Assembly (NCBI GenBank): GCA_944322575.1
Contig: CALUPK010000012.1
Span: forward strand, 1 to 49,011
DNA length: 49,011 bases
Source of the DNA: an uncultured Bacteroidales bacterium
Lineage (GTDB): Bacteria > Bacteroidota > Bacteroidia > Bacteroidales > UBA932
Reading direction: 5' to 3'
Below, one piece after another: positions 14,274 through 25,351 of this stretch; within the stretch, counting starts at the first letter, position 1; each line of letters starts with the position of its first letter. Position numbers and translations under genes: made by a program. The notes beneath the pieces were generated by a model, which was not told the DNA's origin, did no database searches, and saw nothing but the letters and a program-made list of their open reading frames with translations.

Positions 14274-15671
14274 TTAATAGCCGAGTATCTTGAGCATCGA
14301 CTTGTAGGTCTGCTCCTTGCTGAAGAGCTTGGTGGTGTAGTCCCCGTCGGGGGTCTTGTCGATGATGATGTGCTTGGGAGCTGGCTGGAGGCAGTGCTGG
14401 ATGCCGCCGTAGCCGGCGATGGACTCCTGGTAGGCTCCGGTGTGGAAGAAGCCGATGTACAGGGGTTCCGGGTCGTCCGGGGTGACCTTCGGGAGGAAGA
14501 TGGCGTTGGCATGCTCCTCGGCGTTGTAGTAGTCCTGGCTGTCGCAGGTGAGGCCTCCGAGGAAGACTCTCTCGTAGGGCTTGTCCCATTTGTTGATGGG
14601 CAGGAGGATGAATTTCTGCTTTATACCCCAGATGTCGGGGAGGGTGGTCATGAAGGAACTGTCGACCATGTACCATTTCTCCCTGTCGTTCTGCTGCTTG
14701 ACTCCGAGGATGGAGAATATGGTGGCTCCGCTCTCGCCTACGGTGTATGAGCCGAACTCGGTGAAGATGTTGGGCTCGGCGACTCCGCGGGAGTTGCAGA
14801 TGCTCTTGATCTGGGCCACGACCTCCTCGATCATATACTCGTAGTCGTAGTCCATGCCGAGGGAGTTCTTGATCGGCAGTCCGCCTCCGATGTTCAGGGA
14901 GTCGAGGGTAGGGCAGACGGCCTTGAGGTTGCAGTAGACGTTGACGCACTTGCCTAACTCGTTCCAGTAGTAGGCGTTGTCCTTGATGCCGGTGTTGATG
15001 AAGAAATGCAGCATCTTGAGGCTGAACTTCTTGTTCTGGCTGAGCTTTTCCTGGTAGAAGGGCATGATGTCCTTGTAGCGGATGCCCAGGCGGGAGGTGT
15101 AGAACTCGAACTTGGGCTCCTCCTCGGCCGCGATGCGGATGCCGATGCGGGTGGGCTCGTTGATCACGGCGTCGAGCTGGTCGAGCTCGGGCATGTTGTC
15201 GAGGATGGGTATGGTGTTGTGCCAGCCGTCGTTGATGAACTGGGCTATGTTGGCGATGTAGGTGTCCTTCTTGTAACCGTTGCAGATGATGTAGAGGTCC
15301 TTGTCCACGATTTTACTGTCATACAGCGACTCGATCAGGTTGAAGTCGAATGCCGATGAGGTCTCGATGTGGATGTCGTTCTTCAGGGCTTCCTCGAGCA
15401 CGAAGGAGAAGTGCGAGCTCTTGGTGCAGTAGCAGTAGTGATAGTCGCCCTGGTAGTCGACCTTGGCCATGGCCACGTTGAACATCCTCTTGGCCCGCTG
15501 TATCTGGGAGGATATTTTGGGCAGATACGATATCTTCAGCGGCGTGCCGTACTGCTCGATGACGTCCATCATCGGGATGTCGTGAAAATAGAGGGCCCCG
15601 TCTTCTACGCGGAATTCGTCCTGCGGAAACTCGAAGGACTGCTCGACCAGATCGATGTACTTGTTCTTCAT
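14274..15671 (-). CDS. speA: Arginine decarboxylase, short Bacteroidota form
   Basis: A 465-residue fold-type III PLP enzyme. The open frame extends 73 codons further upstream, but the ATG at 15669-15671 matches the family's usual start (MKNKYIDLVEQSFEFPQDEF) and lies after the promoter. The PLP lysine is in YCYCTKSSHF; the glycine loop is LNIGGGLPIKNS; the C-terminal active-site motif LTCDSQDYYN and FFHTGAYQES are present. It lacks the extra domains of the 630-residue SpeA, as is normal for this form in Flavobacteriia and relatives. It makes agmatine from arginine, the first step of polyamine synthesis. Other carboxylyase substrates are possible but less likely. Confidence 0.85.
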   Translation of the reverse strand: MKNKYIDLVEQSFEFPQDEFRVEDGALYFHDIPMMDVIEQYGTPLKISYLPKISSQIQRAKRMFNVAMAKVDYQGDYHYCYCTKSSHFSFVLEEALKNDIHIETSSAFDFNLIESLYDSKIVDKDLYIICNGYKKDTYIANIAQFINDGWHNTIPILDNMPELDQLDAVINEPTRIGIRIAAEEEPKFEFYTSRLGIRYKDIMPFYQEKLSQNKKFSLKMLHFFINTGIKDNAYYWNELGKCVNVYCNLKAVCPTLDSLNIGGGLPIKNSLGMDYDYEYMIEEVVAQIKSICNSRGVAEPNIFTEFGSYTVGESGATIFSILGVKQQNDREKWYMVDSSFMTTLPDIWGIKQKFILLPINKWDKPYERVFLGGLTCDSQDYYNAEEHANAIFLPKVTPDDPEPLYIGFFHTGAYQESIAGYGGIQHCLQPAPKHIIIDKTPDGDYTTKLFSKEQTYKSMLKILGY

Positions 15672-15713
15672 ACTCGGTAATCCAATTAAGTTACATTGTT
15701 GTTTTTCGGAGGT

Positions 15714-15736
15714 ATCCGGCTTACCCGGATTTTTTC
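15714..15736. repeat. Small hairpin in the speA leader
   Basis: ATCCGG (15714-15719) and CCGGAT (15725-15730) pair with a 5-base loop, followed on the plus strand by TTTTTT. No plus-strand gene ends here, so it is not an obvious terminator. On the minus strand it lies in the speA 5' leader, between the -7 box and the ATG, where it could influence translation. Confidence 0.35.
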
Positions 15737-15742
15737 CGGATG

Positions 15743-15750
15743 CAAATATA
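15743..15750 (-). promoter_or_regulatory. -7 box of speA
   Basis: TATATTTG on the minus strand. It predicts a start near 15738 and a leader of about 65 bases containing the small hairpin at 15714-15730. No clear -33 TTTG at the expected distance. Confidence 0.5.
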
Positions 15751-15759
15751 TCCAAGTAT

Positions 15760-15789
15760 TTTGATTTACATATAAAAATTATAATTTTG
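15760..15789 (+). promoter_or_regulatory. Promoter of tamL
   Basis: TTTG at 15760-15763, an 18-base spacer and TAATTTTG at 15782-15789. The ATG at 15805 is only about 12 bases beyond the predicted start, so the leader is very short. Divergent from the speA promoter. Confidence 0.6.
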
Positions 15790-15804
15790 CAGAAACAAAA
15801 TTTG

Positions 15805-18153
15805 ATGCGTCCGGGCAGAATACAAAATATTCCTATACTTCTTCTAACTCTGGTGGCGGCTTCCCTCCTCGGAGCATGCAGTACTACCAAGATTCTGTCG
15901 GAGGATCAAACCCGTCTCAAAAGCAACGTCATCACTATTGTAAACCGGAAGGAGTATCCGGATTATCAGGACTCTCATCTGGACAATTATATCCGGCAGA
16001 AAGCCAATACCTATTTTATAAAGACCAAGAAAGGAGGCTGGAATCCATTTATCTATGTGGCCAACTGGACCAACGGCAAGGGTGGGGGATGGGACCGTTT
16101 CGTGACGAAGTTGGGCCAGGCTCCGGTAGTGTTTGACCCGGAACTGATGGAGGACAGCAGGGACAATATGGCTACACACCTCAAGTACATGGGATTCTAT
16201 GATTCTGATGTACAGGCCAATGTTCAAGTACGTAAGCAGCAGACTGTCGTGGACTACAGGGTAACTCTTGGCAAACAGTATCCGATACGCAGGATATTCT
16301 ATGAGGTGGATGATCCGGCTTTAGCGGAGGAGATATACCGGGACACTGTCAACTCGCTTATCCAGACAGGGGCACCGCTTTCCGAAGATTTGTTGGACCG
16401 GGAATCGGAGCGTTCTGCGGCTCATTTGAGGAACTGCGGATACTATGACTTCTCCAAGAACTATTTTTTCTTCGCAGCGGATACAGTCTCTTCCCCGGGT
16501 TCTGCCCTTCTTAAGGTGGCTGTACGTAACTATACCCGTAACGAATCTCCTGAAGATGCCCGCAGACACCGGCGTTTCTATTTCGGGGATGTGCTCATCT
16601 ATCCTGTATCCGACAACATCCGTTACAGGGCTTCGGTCTCAAAGAAGATACCCCAGATCTTGGATACCGTGAAGTATGAGGACATTACTATTCTCTATGA
16701 CAACAAGCGCAAGATACGTCCATCCATACTCTACAAGATGAACCGCATAGAACCTGGAACGACGTACAGCGAGAGTTTAGTCAACAGTACCTACCAGCGT
16801 ATGTCCAATCTCAGGCTCTACAGCAGCGTAAGCGTAGAGTTGAACAAGACCGACACCAATATCGTAGACTGCAGAATCCGGCTGTTGCCCTCCAAGGTCA
16901 ACGGATACAAGATCAACCTCGAGGCTTCTACCAACTCTACCGGCCTGATAGGAATTTCTCCCACTGTATCATACTACAACCGCAATATTTTCAAGGGAGG
17001 AGAATGGCTTTCACTCTCAGTTATGGGCAACTTCCAGTTCTCAGTGCAGAACTCTACCAGAGCCACCGAGTTCGGAGCATCTGCAGGACTCAGCTTTCCT
17101 ACTTTTGTGCTGCTTCCTGACCGTATGTTCAAGAATATTATTCCAAGAACAGACATGGAGCTGACCTACAACTATCAGCGCCGTCCTGAGTATACCCGTA
17201 ACATGATCGGAGCCAATTTCGGATGGAGCTGGAGCAGTCAGTCTAACAAATACTATTTCAAGGTAGTTCCTCTGCAGATTAATATCGTCAACCTGCCTGC
17301 CTACAGCGATGCCTTCATGGAGTCGCTGACAAACCCGTTTGTCCGCGAGGCTTACAAGAACCATTTCGAGCTTGGCCTCGGTTTCGACGTGCAGTACAGC
17401 AGTGACCCGAGTCTCAACCCGGCAGGTTCCTTTTTCAAGGCCGATTTTCAGTTTGACTTAGCGGGCAACCTGCTTTCTGCGTTCAACCCTCTGATGTCTG
17501 TTGACACCACCGGTTTCCGCACGATTTGGAATTCGCCTTATTCCCAGTTTGTAAGGACTGAGCTGTCGCTTGCCTATACCTGGAAATTCGGCAAGGACAA
17601 CCGACAGGCCTTAGCCGTCCGTGCCCTCGGTGGTGTAGGTTATGCCTACGGCAACTCGTCCAAGATGCCTTTTGAGCGTCTGTTCTGGGCAGGAGGCTCC
17701 AACAGTCTGCGGGGCTGGGCAGCACGCAGTGTCGGTCCGGGCTCATCACCCATGGACATGACATTTTCTATTCCGAATCAGACCGGTGATATGAGACTTG
17801 AGGCCAATATTGAGTACCGTTTCCCTCTCTTTTCTATTTTCCGCGGAGCCTTGTTTGCAGACTGGGGCAATGTCTGGAATATAGACCGTTCGGGAAGGGA
17901 CCATCACTCATTGGAAGGCAGCATGGAGGATCAGAGCGCAGAGGAACTCTCGTATTTTAATGCTAAGAATATGTTCAGGACTTCTGCGCTGAACTGGGGT
18001 GCCGGCATCAGGCTTGATCTCAATTTTGTAGTAGTAAGATTTGATCTTGGAATAAAACTCTACGATCCTTCTGTACAGCAGTGGCAGAATATCCGTACAT
18101 GGTTCCGCAAGGGCGGTTATGCCTTCCAGTTCGGTATCGGTTATCCCTTCTAA
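15805..18153 (+). CDS. tamL: BamA/TamA-family outer-membrane lipoprotein (TamL-like)
   Basis: A 782-residue protein from ATG 15805. It begins with a lipoprotein signal peptide ending LLGAC (lipid on Cys25), then POTRA-like repeats (about residues 45-330) and an Omp85 beta-barrel (about 380-782) that ends in an aromatic beta signal (FQFGIGYPF). The conserved barrel-loop motif appears as SLRGWAA. Lipidated TamA homologues are typical of Bacteroidota, where they work with TamB in outer-membrane assembly; no tamB lies here. Frames upstream of 15805 in the same phase overlap the promoter and are not coding. It is convergent with rarA, 2 bases apart. Confidence 0.88.
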   Translation: MRPGRIQNIPILLLTLVAASLLGACSTTKILSEDQTRLKSNVITIVNRKEYPDYQDSHLDNYIRQKANTYFIKTKKGGWNPFIYVANWTNGKGGGWDRFVTKLGQAPVVFDPELMEDSRDNMATHLKYMGFYDSDVQANVQVRKQQTVVDYRVTLGKQYPIRRIFYEVDDPALAEEIYRDTVNSLIQTGAPLSEDLLDRESERSAAHLRNCGYYDFSKNYFFFAADTVSSPGSALLKVAVRNYTRNESPEDARRHRRFYFGDVLIYPVSDNIRYRASVSKKIPQILDTVKYEDITILYDNKRKIRPSILYKMNRIEPGTTYSESLVNSTYQRMSNLRLYSSVSVELNKTDTNIVDCRIRLLPSKVNGYKINLEASTNSTGLIGISPTVSYYNRNIFKGGEWLSLSVMGNFQFSVQNSTRATEFGASAGLSFPTFVLLPDRMFKNIIPRTDMELTYNYQRRPEYTRNMIGANFGWSWSSQSNKYYFKVVPLQINIVNLPAYSDAFMESLTNPFVREAYKNHFELGLGFDVQYSSDPSLNPAGSFFKADFQFDLAGNLLSAFNPLMSVDTTGFRTIWNSPYSQFVRTELSLAYTWKFGKDNRQALAVRALGGVGYAYGNSSKMPFERLFWAGGSNSLRGWAARSVGPGSSPMDMTFSIPNQTGDMRLEANIEYRFPLFSIFRGALFADWGNVWNIDRSGRDHHSLEGSMEDQSAEELSYFNAKNMFRTSALNWGAGIRLDLNFVVVRFDLGIKLYDPSVQQWQNIRTWFRKGGYAFQFGIGYPF

Positions 18154-18155
18154 AA

Positions 18156-19454
18156 TTATTTTCTGTACTTGGGCCACATGCGCTCCATGCGTGATCGTAT
18201 CTCGTTCTCCTTGGGGTTATTGCCAGGATTGTAGAATACAGTACCGCTCATGCCTTCGGGAAGGAACTCCAAATCTGTGAAGTTTCCGGCATAATCATGG
18301 GCATACCTGTAGCCTTCGTGATAACCGAGGTCCTTCATCAGTTTGGTAGGGGCGTTGCGCAGATGCAGGGGAACAGGAGAGTTGTCGCCTTTCTCCACTA
18401 ATGCCATCGCAGCATCTATTGCCATGTAGGAAGAGTTGCTCTTGGCGCAGGTCGCAAGGTAGATAGCGCATTCAGACAGAACAATACGGGCTTCAGGCAT
18501 ACCGATCTTATGCACTGCGTCATAGGTGGACTGCGCCAGCAGAAGGGCATTGGGGTTGGCAAGTCCTATGTCCTCAGCGGCAAGTATGACCATTCTTCTG
18601 GCAATGAAAAGGGGATCCTCGCCTCCGGCCAGCATCCGGGCCATCCAGTATACGGCTCCGTTGGGATCGGAGCCGCGCATACTCTTGATGAAGGCGGAGA
18701 TAATGTCATAGTGCATCTCTCCGTTCTTGTCGTATATGGAGATATTCTCCTGGAGCCTGTCAGCCACAGTGGCGTCGTCTATGATGACAGGAGAATCAGG
18801 AGGGAAGGAGTTGACAACTATTTCGAAGATATTGAGCAGTTTGCGGGCATCCCCTCCGGAAAAACGGAAGAGTGCGTTCTTTTCTTTTACCTCGATGATT
18901 CTGTTTTTCAAATATATATCGCAGGTAAGAGCGCGTCCGAGCAATGTGTCCAAATCCGCCACCTCGAGTGGTTTCATGACAAATACCTGACAGCGGGAAA
19001 GGAGCGGGGTAATGACCTCGAAAGAGGGATTTTCCGTAGTGGCTCCGATGAGTGTCACTGTGCCTGTCTCAACAGCTCCCAGCAGAGCATCCTGCTGGGA
19101 CTTCGAGAAACGGTGGATCTCATCGATAAAGAGTATCGGGGAACCCTTTGCAAATATTGAGTTGTCCTTGGCCCGGGCAAACACATCGCGCAAGTCCTTG
19201 ACTCCGGAGCTTATGGCCGAAAGTGTGTAGAAATCGCGTCTGAGCTCTTTCGACACTATATCGGCAAGTGTAGTCTTGCCGACACCGGGAGGTCCCCATA
19301 GGATAAAGGAGGATATGTTGCCGGACTCAATCATCTTCCGCAGCACCGCGCCGGGACCGACTAAGTGCTGCTGGCCGACGAAACCTTCAAGTGAGTCCGG
19401 ACGCATGCGTTCCGGCAGAGGTATCGAGGGGATGGTAGATGAAGAGTCCGTCAT
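18156..19454 (-). CDS. rarA: Replication-associated recombination protein RarA (MgsA)
   Basis: A 432-residue AAA+ ATPase of the clamp-loader group. Key parts are an N-terminal MRPDSLEGFVGQQHL block, Walker A GPPGVGKTT, Walker B ILFIDEIHRF, an arginine-finger SRCQVF region, and the C-terminal tetramerisation domain with GSDPNGAVYW and AAEDIGLANP. It acts at stalled replication forks and at single-strand DNA ends. Length is normal. It is last in a minus-strand run, 27 bases after the sugar kinase gene; its relation to those metabolic genes is probably only co-transcription. Confidence 0.95.
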   Translation of the reverse strand: MTDSSSTIPSIPLPERMRPDSLEGFVGQQHLVGPGAVLRKMIESGNISSFILWGPPGVGKTTLADIVSKELRRDFYTLSAISSGVKDLRDVFARAKDNSIFAKGSPILFIDEIHRFSKSQQDALLGAVETGTVTLIGATTENPSFEVITPLLSRCQVFVMKPLEVADLDTLLGRALTCDIYLKNRIIEVKEKNALFRFSGGDARKLLNIFEIVVNSFPPDSPVIIDDATVADRLQENISIYDKNGEMHYDIISAFIKSMRGSDPNGAVYWMARMLAGGEDPLFIARRMVILAAEDIGLANPNALLLAQSTYDAVHKIGMPEARIVLSECAIYLATCAKSNSSYMAIDAAMALVEKGDNSPVPLHLRNAPTKLMKDLGYHEGYRYAHDYAGNFTDLEFLPEGMSGTVFYNPGNNPKENEIRSRMERMWPKYRK

Positions 19455-19481
19455 ATCCTATTTAACATAATATAAATTGTA

Positions 19482-20540
19482 TTAGAACAGTTGCTGTTCT
19501 ATGGACTGCAGCAGCTTGAGCTGGGCTTTTGTCCTGACTAAATTGTGCTCGGGATATTTCACCTTGTAATAATTGTCTCCATCAATATAGTCCATGAGGA
19601 AACGCAGTACCTGCTCGTAAGTGATGTACCGTGCCGAGAAAGGTAGATATTGCCTTTCGATGTCGGTCAGGAAGCTGCCGGCTTCAGACAGGTATCCACG
19701 CAGAAATGCATCGTACATCTCACGGCTCATGGACACATTGTCGACATTCTTGTCGTCCTCAGCACCTGTGTTGGTATATGAACGGATCGAGTCGCCGAAG
19801 TCATACAGGCACGGAGCCTTCAGTACTGTATCCAAGTCAAGGACACACAATACGTTTCCATCATGGTCAAAGAGCATGTTGGCTATCTTGGTATCGTTGT
19901 GCGTGACTCTCAGCGGTATCTGTCCATTCTCGATCAGCTTGTAAAAGTCAAGCATCTCAGAACGCCTGGACTCTATCTCTGCGATAAGCTCCTTGACAGA
20001 TTCTGCCCTGTGGACAGGATCCTTTGCCAATGTCCCGTCCCACTGTCCGAAACGGAACTTGATATTGTGGAATCCTGGCAGAGTGTCCACCAAAGGCTGA
20101 TCAAAATCTGAAAGCATCGCCTGGAACTTTCCTATGCCGCGACCTCCCCGTTCTGCCAGCAGAGGCGTGTCTGCCTTGTCGTAACTGACAGAGTCTCCGA
20201 TAAATACGGTTACACACCAGTATTCTCCTTCGTACACGTGATAGAGCTTGCCGTCATTGGCCGGCACTACTGTGAGCGCTTCTCTCATGGGATCACCGCC
20301 GGCAGCCTCAATCTTTTTCTTGAGATGTGACGTTATAGCATGGATGTTGTTCATCATCCCGGGAATATCCTTGAAAATATTGGTATTCTTACGCTGAAGA
20401 ATATATTTCAGCGGACTTCCCGAAATCTTGATGATATATGTGTCGTTAATAAATCCGTCACCGAGATTGTCCACCTGCGAAGGTGTGCCTTCGAGCTGGA
20501 AGCTGCGGGCTATCTCCAAAAGCTGTGCACCTGTAGTCAT
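19482..20540 (-). CDS. APH-fold sugar kinase, N-acetylhexosamine 1-kinase (NahK)-like
   Basis: A 352-residue aminoglycoside-phosphotransferase-fold kinase. The catalytic loop is THNDTKIANMLFD and the metal-binding loop VLDLDTVLKAPCLYDFGDSIR; both fit NahK, which phosphorylates N-acetylglucosamine or N-acetylgalactosamine at C1, much better than antibiotic kinases. An N-terminal nucleotide-binding lobe with YILQRKN holds the likely ATP lysine. It sits between a GH13 amylase-family gene (26 bases upstream) and rarA. Cytoplasmic, no signal peptide. The sugar substrate is inferred from motif likeness and neighbours. Confidence 0.75.
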   Translation of the reverse strand: MTTGAQLLEIARSFQLEGTPSQVDNLGDGFINDTYIIKISGSPLKYILQRKNTNIFKDIPGMMNNIHAITSHLKKKIEAAGGDPMREALTVVPANDGKLYHVYEGEYWCVTVFIGDSVSYDKADTPLLAERGGRGIGKFQAMLSDFDQPLVDTLPGFHNIKFRFGQWDGTLAKDPVHRAESVKELIAEIESRRSEMLDFYKLIENGQIPLRVTHNDTKIANMLFDHDGNVLCVLDLDTVLKAPCLYDFGDSIRSYTNTGAEDDKNVDNVSMSREMYDAFLRGYLSEAGSFLTDIERQYLPFSARYITYEQVLRFLMDYIDGDNYYKVKYPEHNLVRTKAQLKLLQSIEQQLF

Positions 20541-20566
20541 ATCAGTGTTAGTTAAGTATTTAAGTG

Positions 20567-21961
20567 TTATTGTAATTTAAGTAATGTGCCGGCATCCGAG
20601 GCTATTCTCACATCTACCGGCGTATGGCTGTTGAGGGCTTCAGTCTCCTGAATCCCGAAATATTCGAAAGCGTGCTTGGGTATGTTGACTTTAATCTGAA
20701 CTCTCTCGTTCGAGAAATTTGCAGCGCAGAGGTAGACGCTGCTGTTGTATTTCCTTAAGAATACAAAATGACGGTCCGGATTGAAATTTTCCGAACGGGG
20801 ATTGACATATTCTAAATCAAATGTCTCACCCCTGCGGACAGCTGGCTCTGATGTTTTTTTCATAAATTCTCTATAGACCACATACAGAGCCTGTTCCTCG
20901 TAGCCAAGGTATTTCATGGGATCTCCTGCCTTTATTCCGCGGAGCCATGCCCTTACTTTGGGCAGAGAGCAGAAATCAAAAATCGAAGTTTTTTCCGGTC
21001 CCTCTCCGAACTCCTGTCCGAAATACAGCATAAATGGTGCAGTGTTGAAAAACAGAGAGACGAACAGAGCGGCGAGACCACCGAATGGACTGCCGGCAAA
21101 ATAAGGAGAGGATATGCGGTCCTCGTCATGATTCTCGAGGAAATTGAGCATCCTCTCTTGATATTTTCCGAGCTTCTGCCACTCACCGGTAAGGCTGCTG
21201 GCAGGTGCTTCCCCTCTGACAACCTTTTTAAGAGTGTCGTAGAAGCCGGATTTGTCGTAGAGGTAGTCGAACCCGCCTTTCTCGAATAGATCAGCGTAAT
21301 TGGCGGGTTCGTATGCCTCTCCTATAAATATAAGTTTCGGATATACCTTTTTGACAGCCGGTATGCACCACTGCCAGAAATCCACCGGGACGAGCTCAAC
21401 CATGTCACATCTGAATCCCCCTACCCCTTTGGATGCCCAGAAGAGAAGGATGTCCTTCATCTTCTCCCAGGTATCCCGGTCAGAATAGTTGAGTTTCACT
21501 GTATCGCTCCAGTCCCAGTCATGGATGTGGCCAGGATAGAAATTGTTCTCTTCGAAGCTGTTGACGGTGCTGCGGTATGCCGGTGATACATGGTTCGGCA
21601 CGAAATCAATTATTGTCCCCATGCCTGCGTCCGCCGTGCGCGCGATTAATGCCTCGAACTCCTTCATACGGTTGCTCTCCTTGGATGCCAAGTAAGGATT
21701 GACATCGTAGTAGTCGGTTATGGCGAAAGGAGAACCGGCTCCGCCTTTGACCCCCGGGTCTCCGGCAGTGGCATGCCGGATTATTCCGGTATACCATATA
21801 TATGAGACATTCAGCTTGCGGATTTCTTCAAGGACTGACATTGTGATGTCCTTGAACTTACCGGTGCCGTTGTCAGCGAGAGTTCCTCCCGGTACCGATG
21901 TTCCGCGGGTATTGCCGAATACCCGCGGCAGCATCTGGTATATCACGAACTTACCTTTCAT
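20567..21961 (-). CDS. Alpha-amylase family glycoside hydrolase (GH13), cytoplasmic
   Basis: A 464-residue protein with the four GH13 signature regions: DFVPNH (I), GFRCDMVE with the nucleophile Asp (II), FIGEAYEP with the acid Glu (III), and LENHDEDR with the stabilising Asp (IV). It ends in a short beta domain. No signal peptide, so it acts on internal glucans or maltodextrins. It begins 4 bases after the phosphofructokinase stop, a close operon link that fits glycogen or starch-derived glucose feeding glycolysis. The exact bond specificity cannot be told. Confidence 0.9.
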   Translation of the reverse strand: MKGKFVIYQMLPRVFGNTRGTSVPGGTLADNGTGKFKDITMSVLEEIRKLNVSYIWYTGIIRHATAGDPGVKGGAGSPFAITDYYDVNPYLASKESNRMKEFEALIARTADAGMGTIIDFVPNHVSPAYRSTVNSFEENNFYPGHIHDWDWSDTVKLNYSDRDTWEKMKDILLFWASKGVGGFRCDMVELVPVDFWQWCIPAVKKVYPKLIFIGEAYEPANYADLFEKGGFDYLYDKSGFYDTLKKVVRGEAPASSLTGEWQKLGKYQERMLNFLENHDEDRISSPYFAGSPFGGLAALFVSLFFNTAPFMLYFGQEFGEGPEKTSIFDFCSLPKVRAWLRGIKAGDPMKYLGYEEQALYVVYREFMKKTSEPAVRRGETFDLEYVNPRSENFNPDRHFVFLRKYNSSVYLCAANFSNERVQIKVNIPKHAFEYFGIQETEALNSHTPVDVRIASDAGTLLKLQ

Positions 21962-21965
21962 GATG

Positions 21966-23213
21966 TTACTTCTCAGGACGTTCCCAGTTCAGAATCTTGT
22001 AGAAATCGTAGTCCTCGGGATTGGCCACGTATTTTTTAGCGGCCTCATAGTCCTCGGGCCCGATATAGTGGAGCATATACTTCACTATGTTCTGCACCTG
22101 TTCGCGTGAGATGTCCACACAGCGGGGAGGAATCTTGCCGGTGGCAGGATCCTGAAGGTCCTTGAGATACAGGGGGGTAATGTCGCCTGCGCGGTCTACG
22201 TATACCATACATCCGGTCTCGCCTGAGTCGAAGAGCTTCCATACGCCGTAAGCCATCTGTGAGCAGTATGTGATGTCGTATGAGACAGGATTGTTGCAGC
22301 GTACGTCGTAACCGATCTCGATGGGACGGATCTTGGCCTTGAGTCCGAGCTCGCTGAGCTTGTTTTCAAGCACGGTACAGAAAATCTGGGCTTTGGACAC
22401 CTTGCCGAGTTCGGGGTGACCGTGCTCGTCGTAAGAGAATGTGACTCCAGTAGCCTTTAAGTCCTCTTCGCTGAGCTCATAGAAAATACCCTCTGATACG
22501 ATTACACCGCCATATGTAATACCCATGATTTTGCGCTTGAGAATAGCGGATACAGCCAAACGTACTATCTTGTCGATGGTCGCACCGGTCTTGTTGAACA
22601 TCTCGGGAATTACGAGCATAGGATAGTGGCATGAGGAAGCGATACCGAGAGCCAAGTGGCCGGCAGAGCGTCCCATGGCAGATACGAGGAACCAGGTACC
22701 GCTGGTGCGTGCGTCCTCGTAGACGATGGTGGCGACACGGGTTCCTTCTGACTTGGCTGACTCGTAGCCGAAAGTGGGCTGGTTGTCAGGCAGCGGAAGG
22801 TCGTTGTCGATGGTCTTGGGAACGTGGATGTTCTGGATATGGATATCGTGGGAGAGCAGATACTTGGTCAGTCTGTTGGCTGTAGAAGCCGTATCGTCGC
22901 CGCCGATGGTGACTAAAAGCTTGATATTGTTGTCAGTGAAGAATTTAAGGTTAAAGTGATGTTCCAAGTCATCATCGGTAGGCTTGAAACGGCTCATCAT
23001 CAGATAGGAACCTCCGCGGTTATAGATGTTGTCGGCTAAGAAAAAGTCGATATCGATATGGTTGGGATTCTCGCTGAAAAGGCCTTTATAGCCTTCATGC
23101 AGTCCGATGACTCTGTATCCCTTGGACAGGAAAGTCTTAGCGATAGTGCCTATTACAGTGTTGATTCCGGGTGCAGGACCACCTCCTGCTAAAATAACTA
23201 TTGACGGTTTCAT
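21966..23213 (-). CDS. pfp: 6-phosphofructokinase, pyrophosphate-dependent type
   Basis: A 415-residue PfkA-superfamily enzyme. The phosphate-donor loop is GGDDT (residues 104-108) rather than GGDGS, and the catalytic loop is PKTIDND (132-138) rather than PGTIDND; these two changes mark pyrophosphate-using enzymes. An N-terminal ILAGGGPAPGIN loop and GYEVR-like end regions are present. It makes fructose 1,6-bisphosphate from fructose 6-phosphate reversibly. It is the first gene of the minus-strand operon and has its own promoter, divergent from ligA. Confidence 0.92.
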   Translation of the reverse strand: MKPSIVILAGGGPAPGINTVIGTIAKTFLSKGYRVIGLHEGYKGLFSENPNHIDIDFFLADNIYNRGGSYLMMSRFKPTDDDLEHHFNLKFFTDNNIKLLVTIGGDDTASTANRLTKYLLSHDIHIQNIHVPKTIDNDLPLPDNQPTFGYESAKSEGTRVATIVYEDARTSGTWFLVSAMGRSAGHLALGIASSCHYPMLVIPEMFNKTGATIDKIVRLAVSAILKRKIMGITYGGVIVSEGIFYELSEEDLKATGVTFSYDEHGHPELGKVSKAQIFCTVLENKLSELGLKAKIRPIEIGYDVRCNNPVSYDITYCSQMAYGVWKLFDSGETGCMVYVDRAGDITPLYLKDLQDPATGKIPPRCVDISREQVQNIVKYMLHYIGPEDYEAAKKYVANPEDYDFYKILNWERPEK

Positions 23214-23228
23214 ATCAGTATGAATTGA

Positions 23229-25340
<2,112 letters not shown>

Positions 25341-25351
25341 ACCTGCACAGT

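Noticed and set aside
14251-14949. Minus-strand frame rich in Arg, His and Pro
   Set aside because: It is an alternative frame of speA; its composition is typical of shadow frames in GC-rich genes.
15714-15736. Hairpin plus T-run as a rho-independent terminator on the plus strand
   Set aside because: No plus-strand gene ends upstream; the site lies between divergent genes, so it is listed only as a leader hairpin.
19482-20540. Aminoglycoside-resistance kinase
   Set aside because: The fold is shared, but the VLDLDTV and LYDFGDSIR motifs and the metabolic operon point to a sugar kinase.
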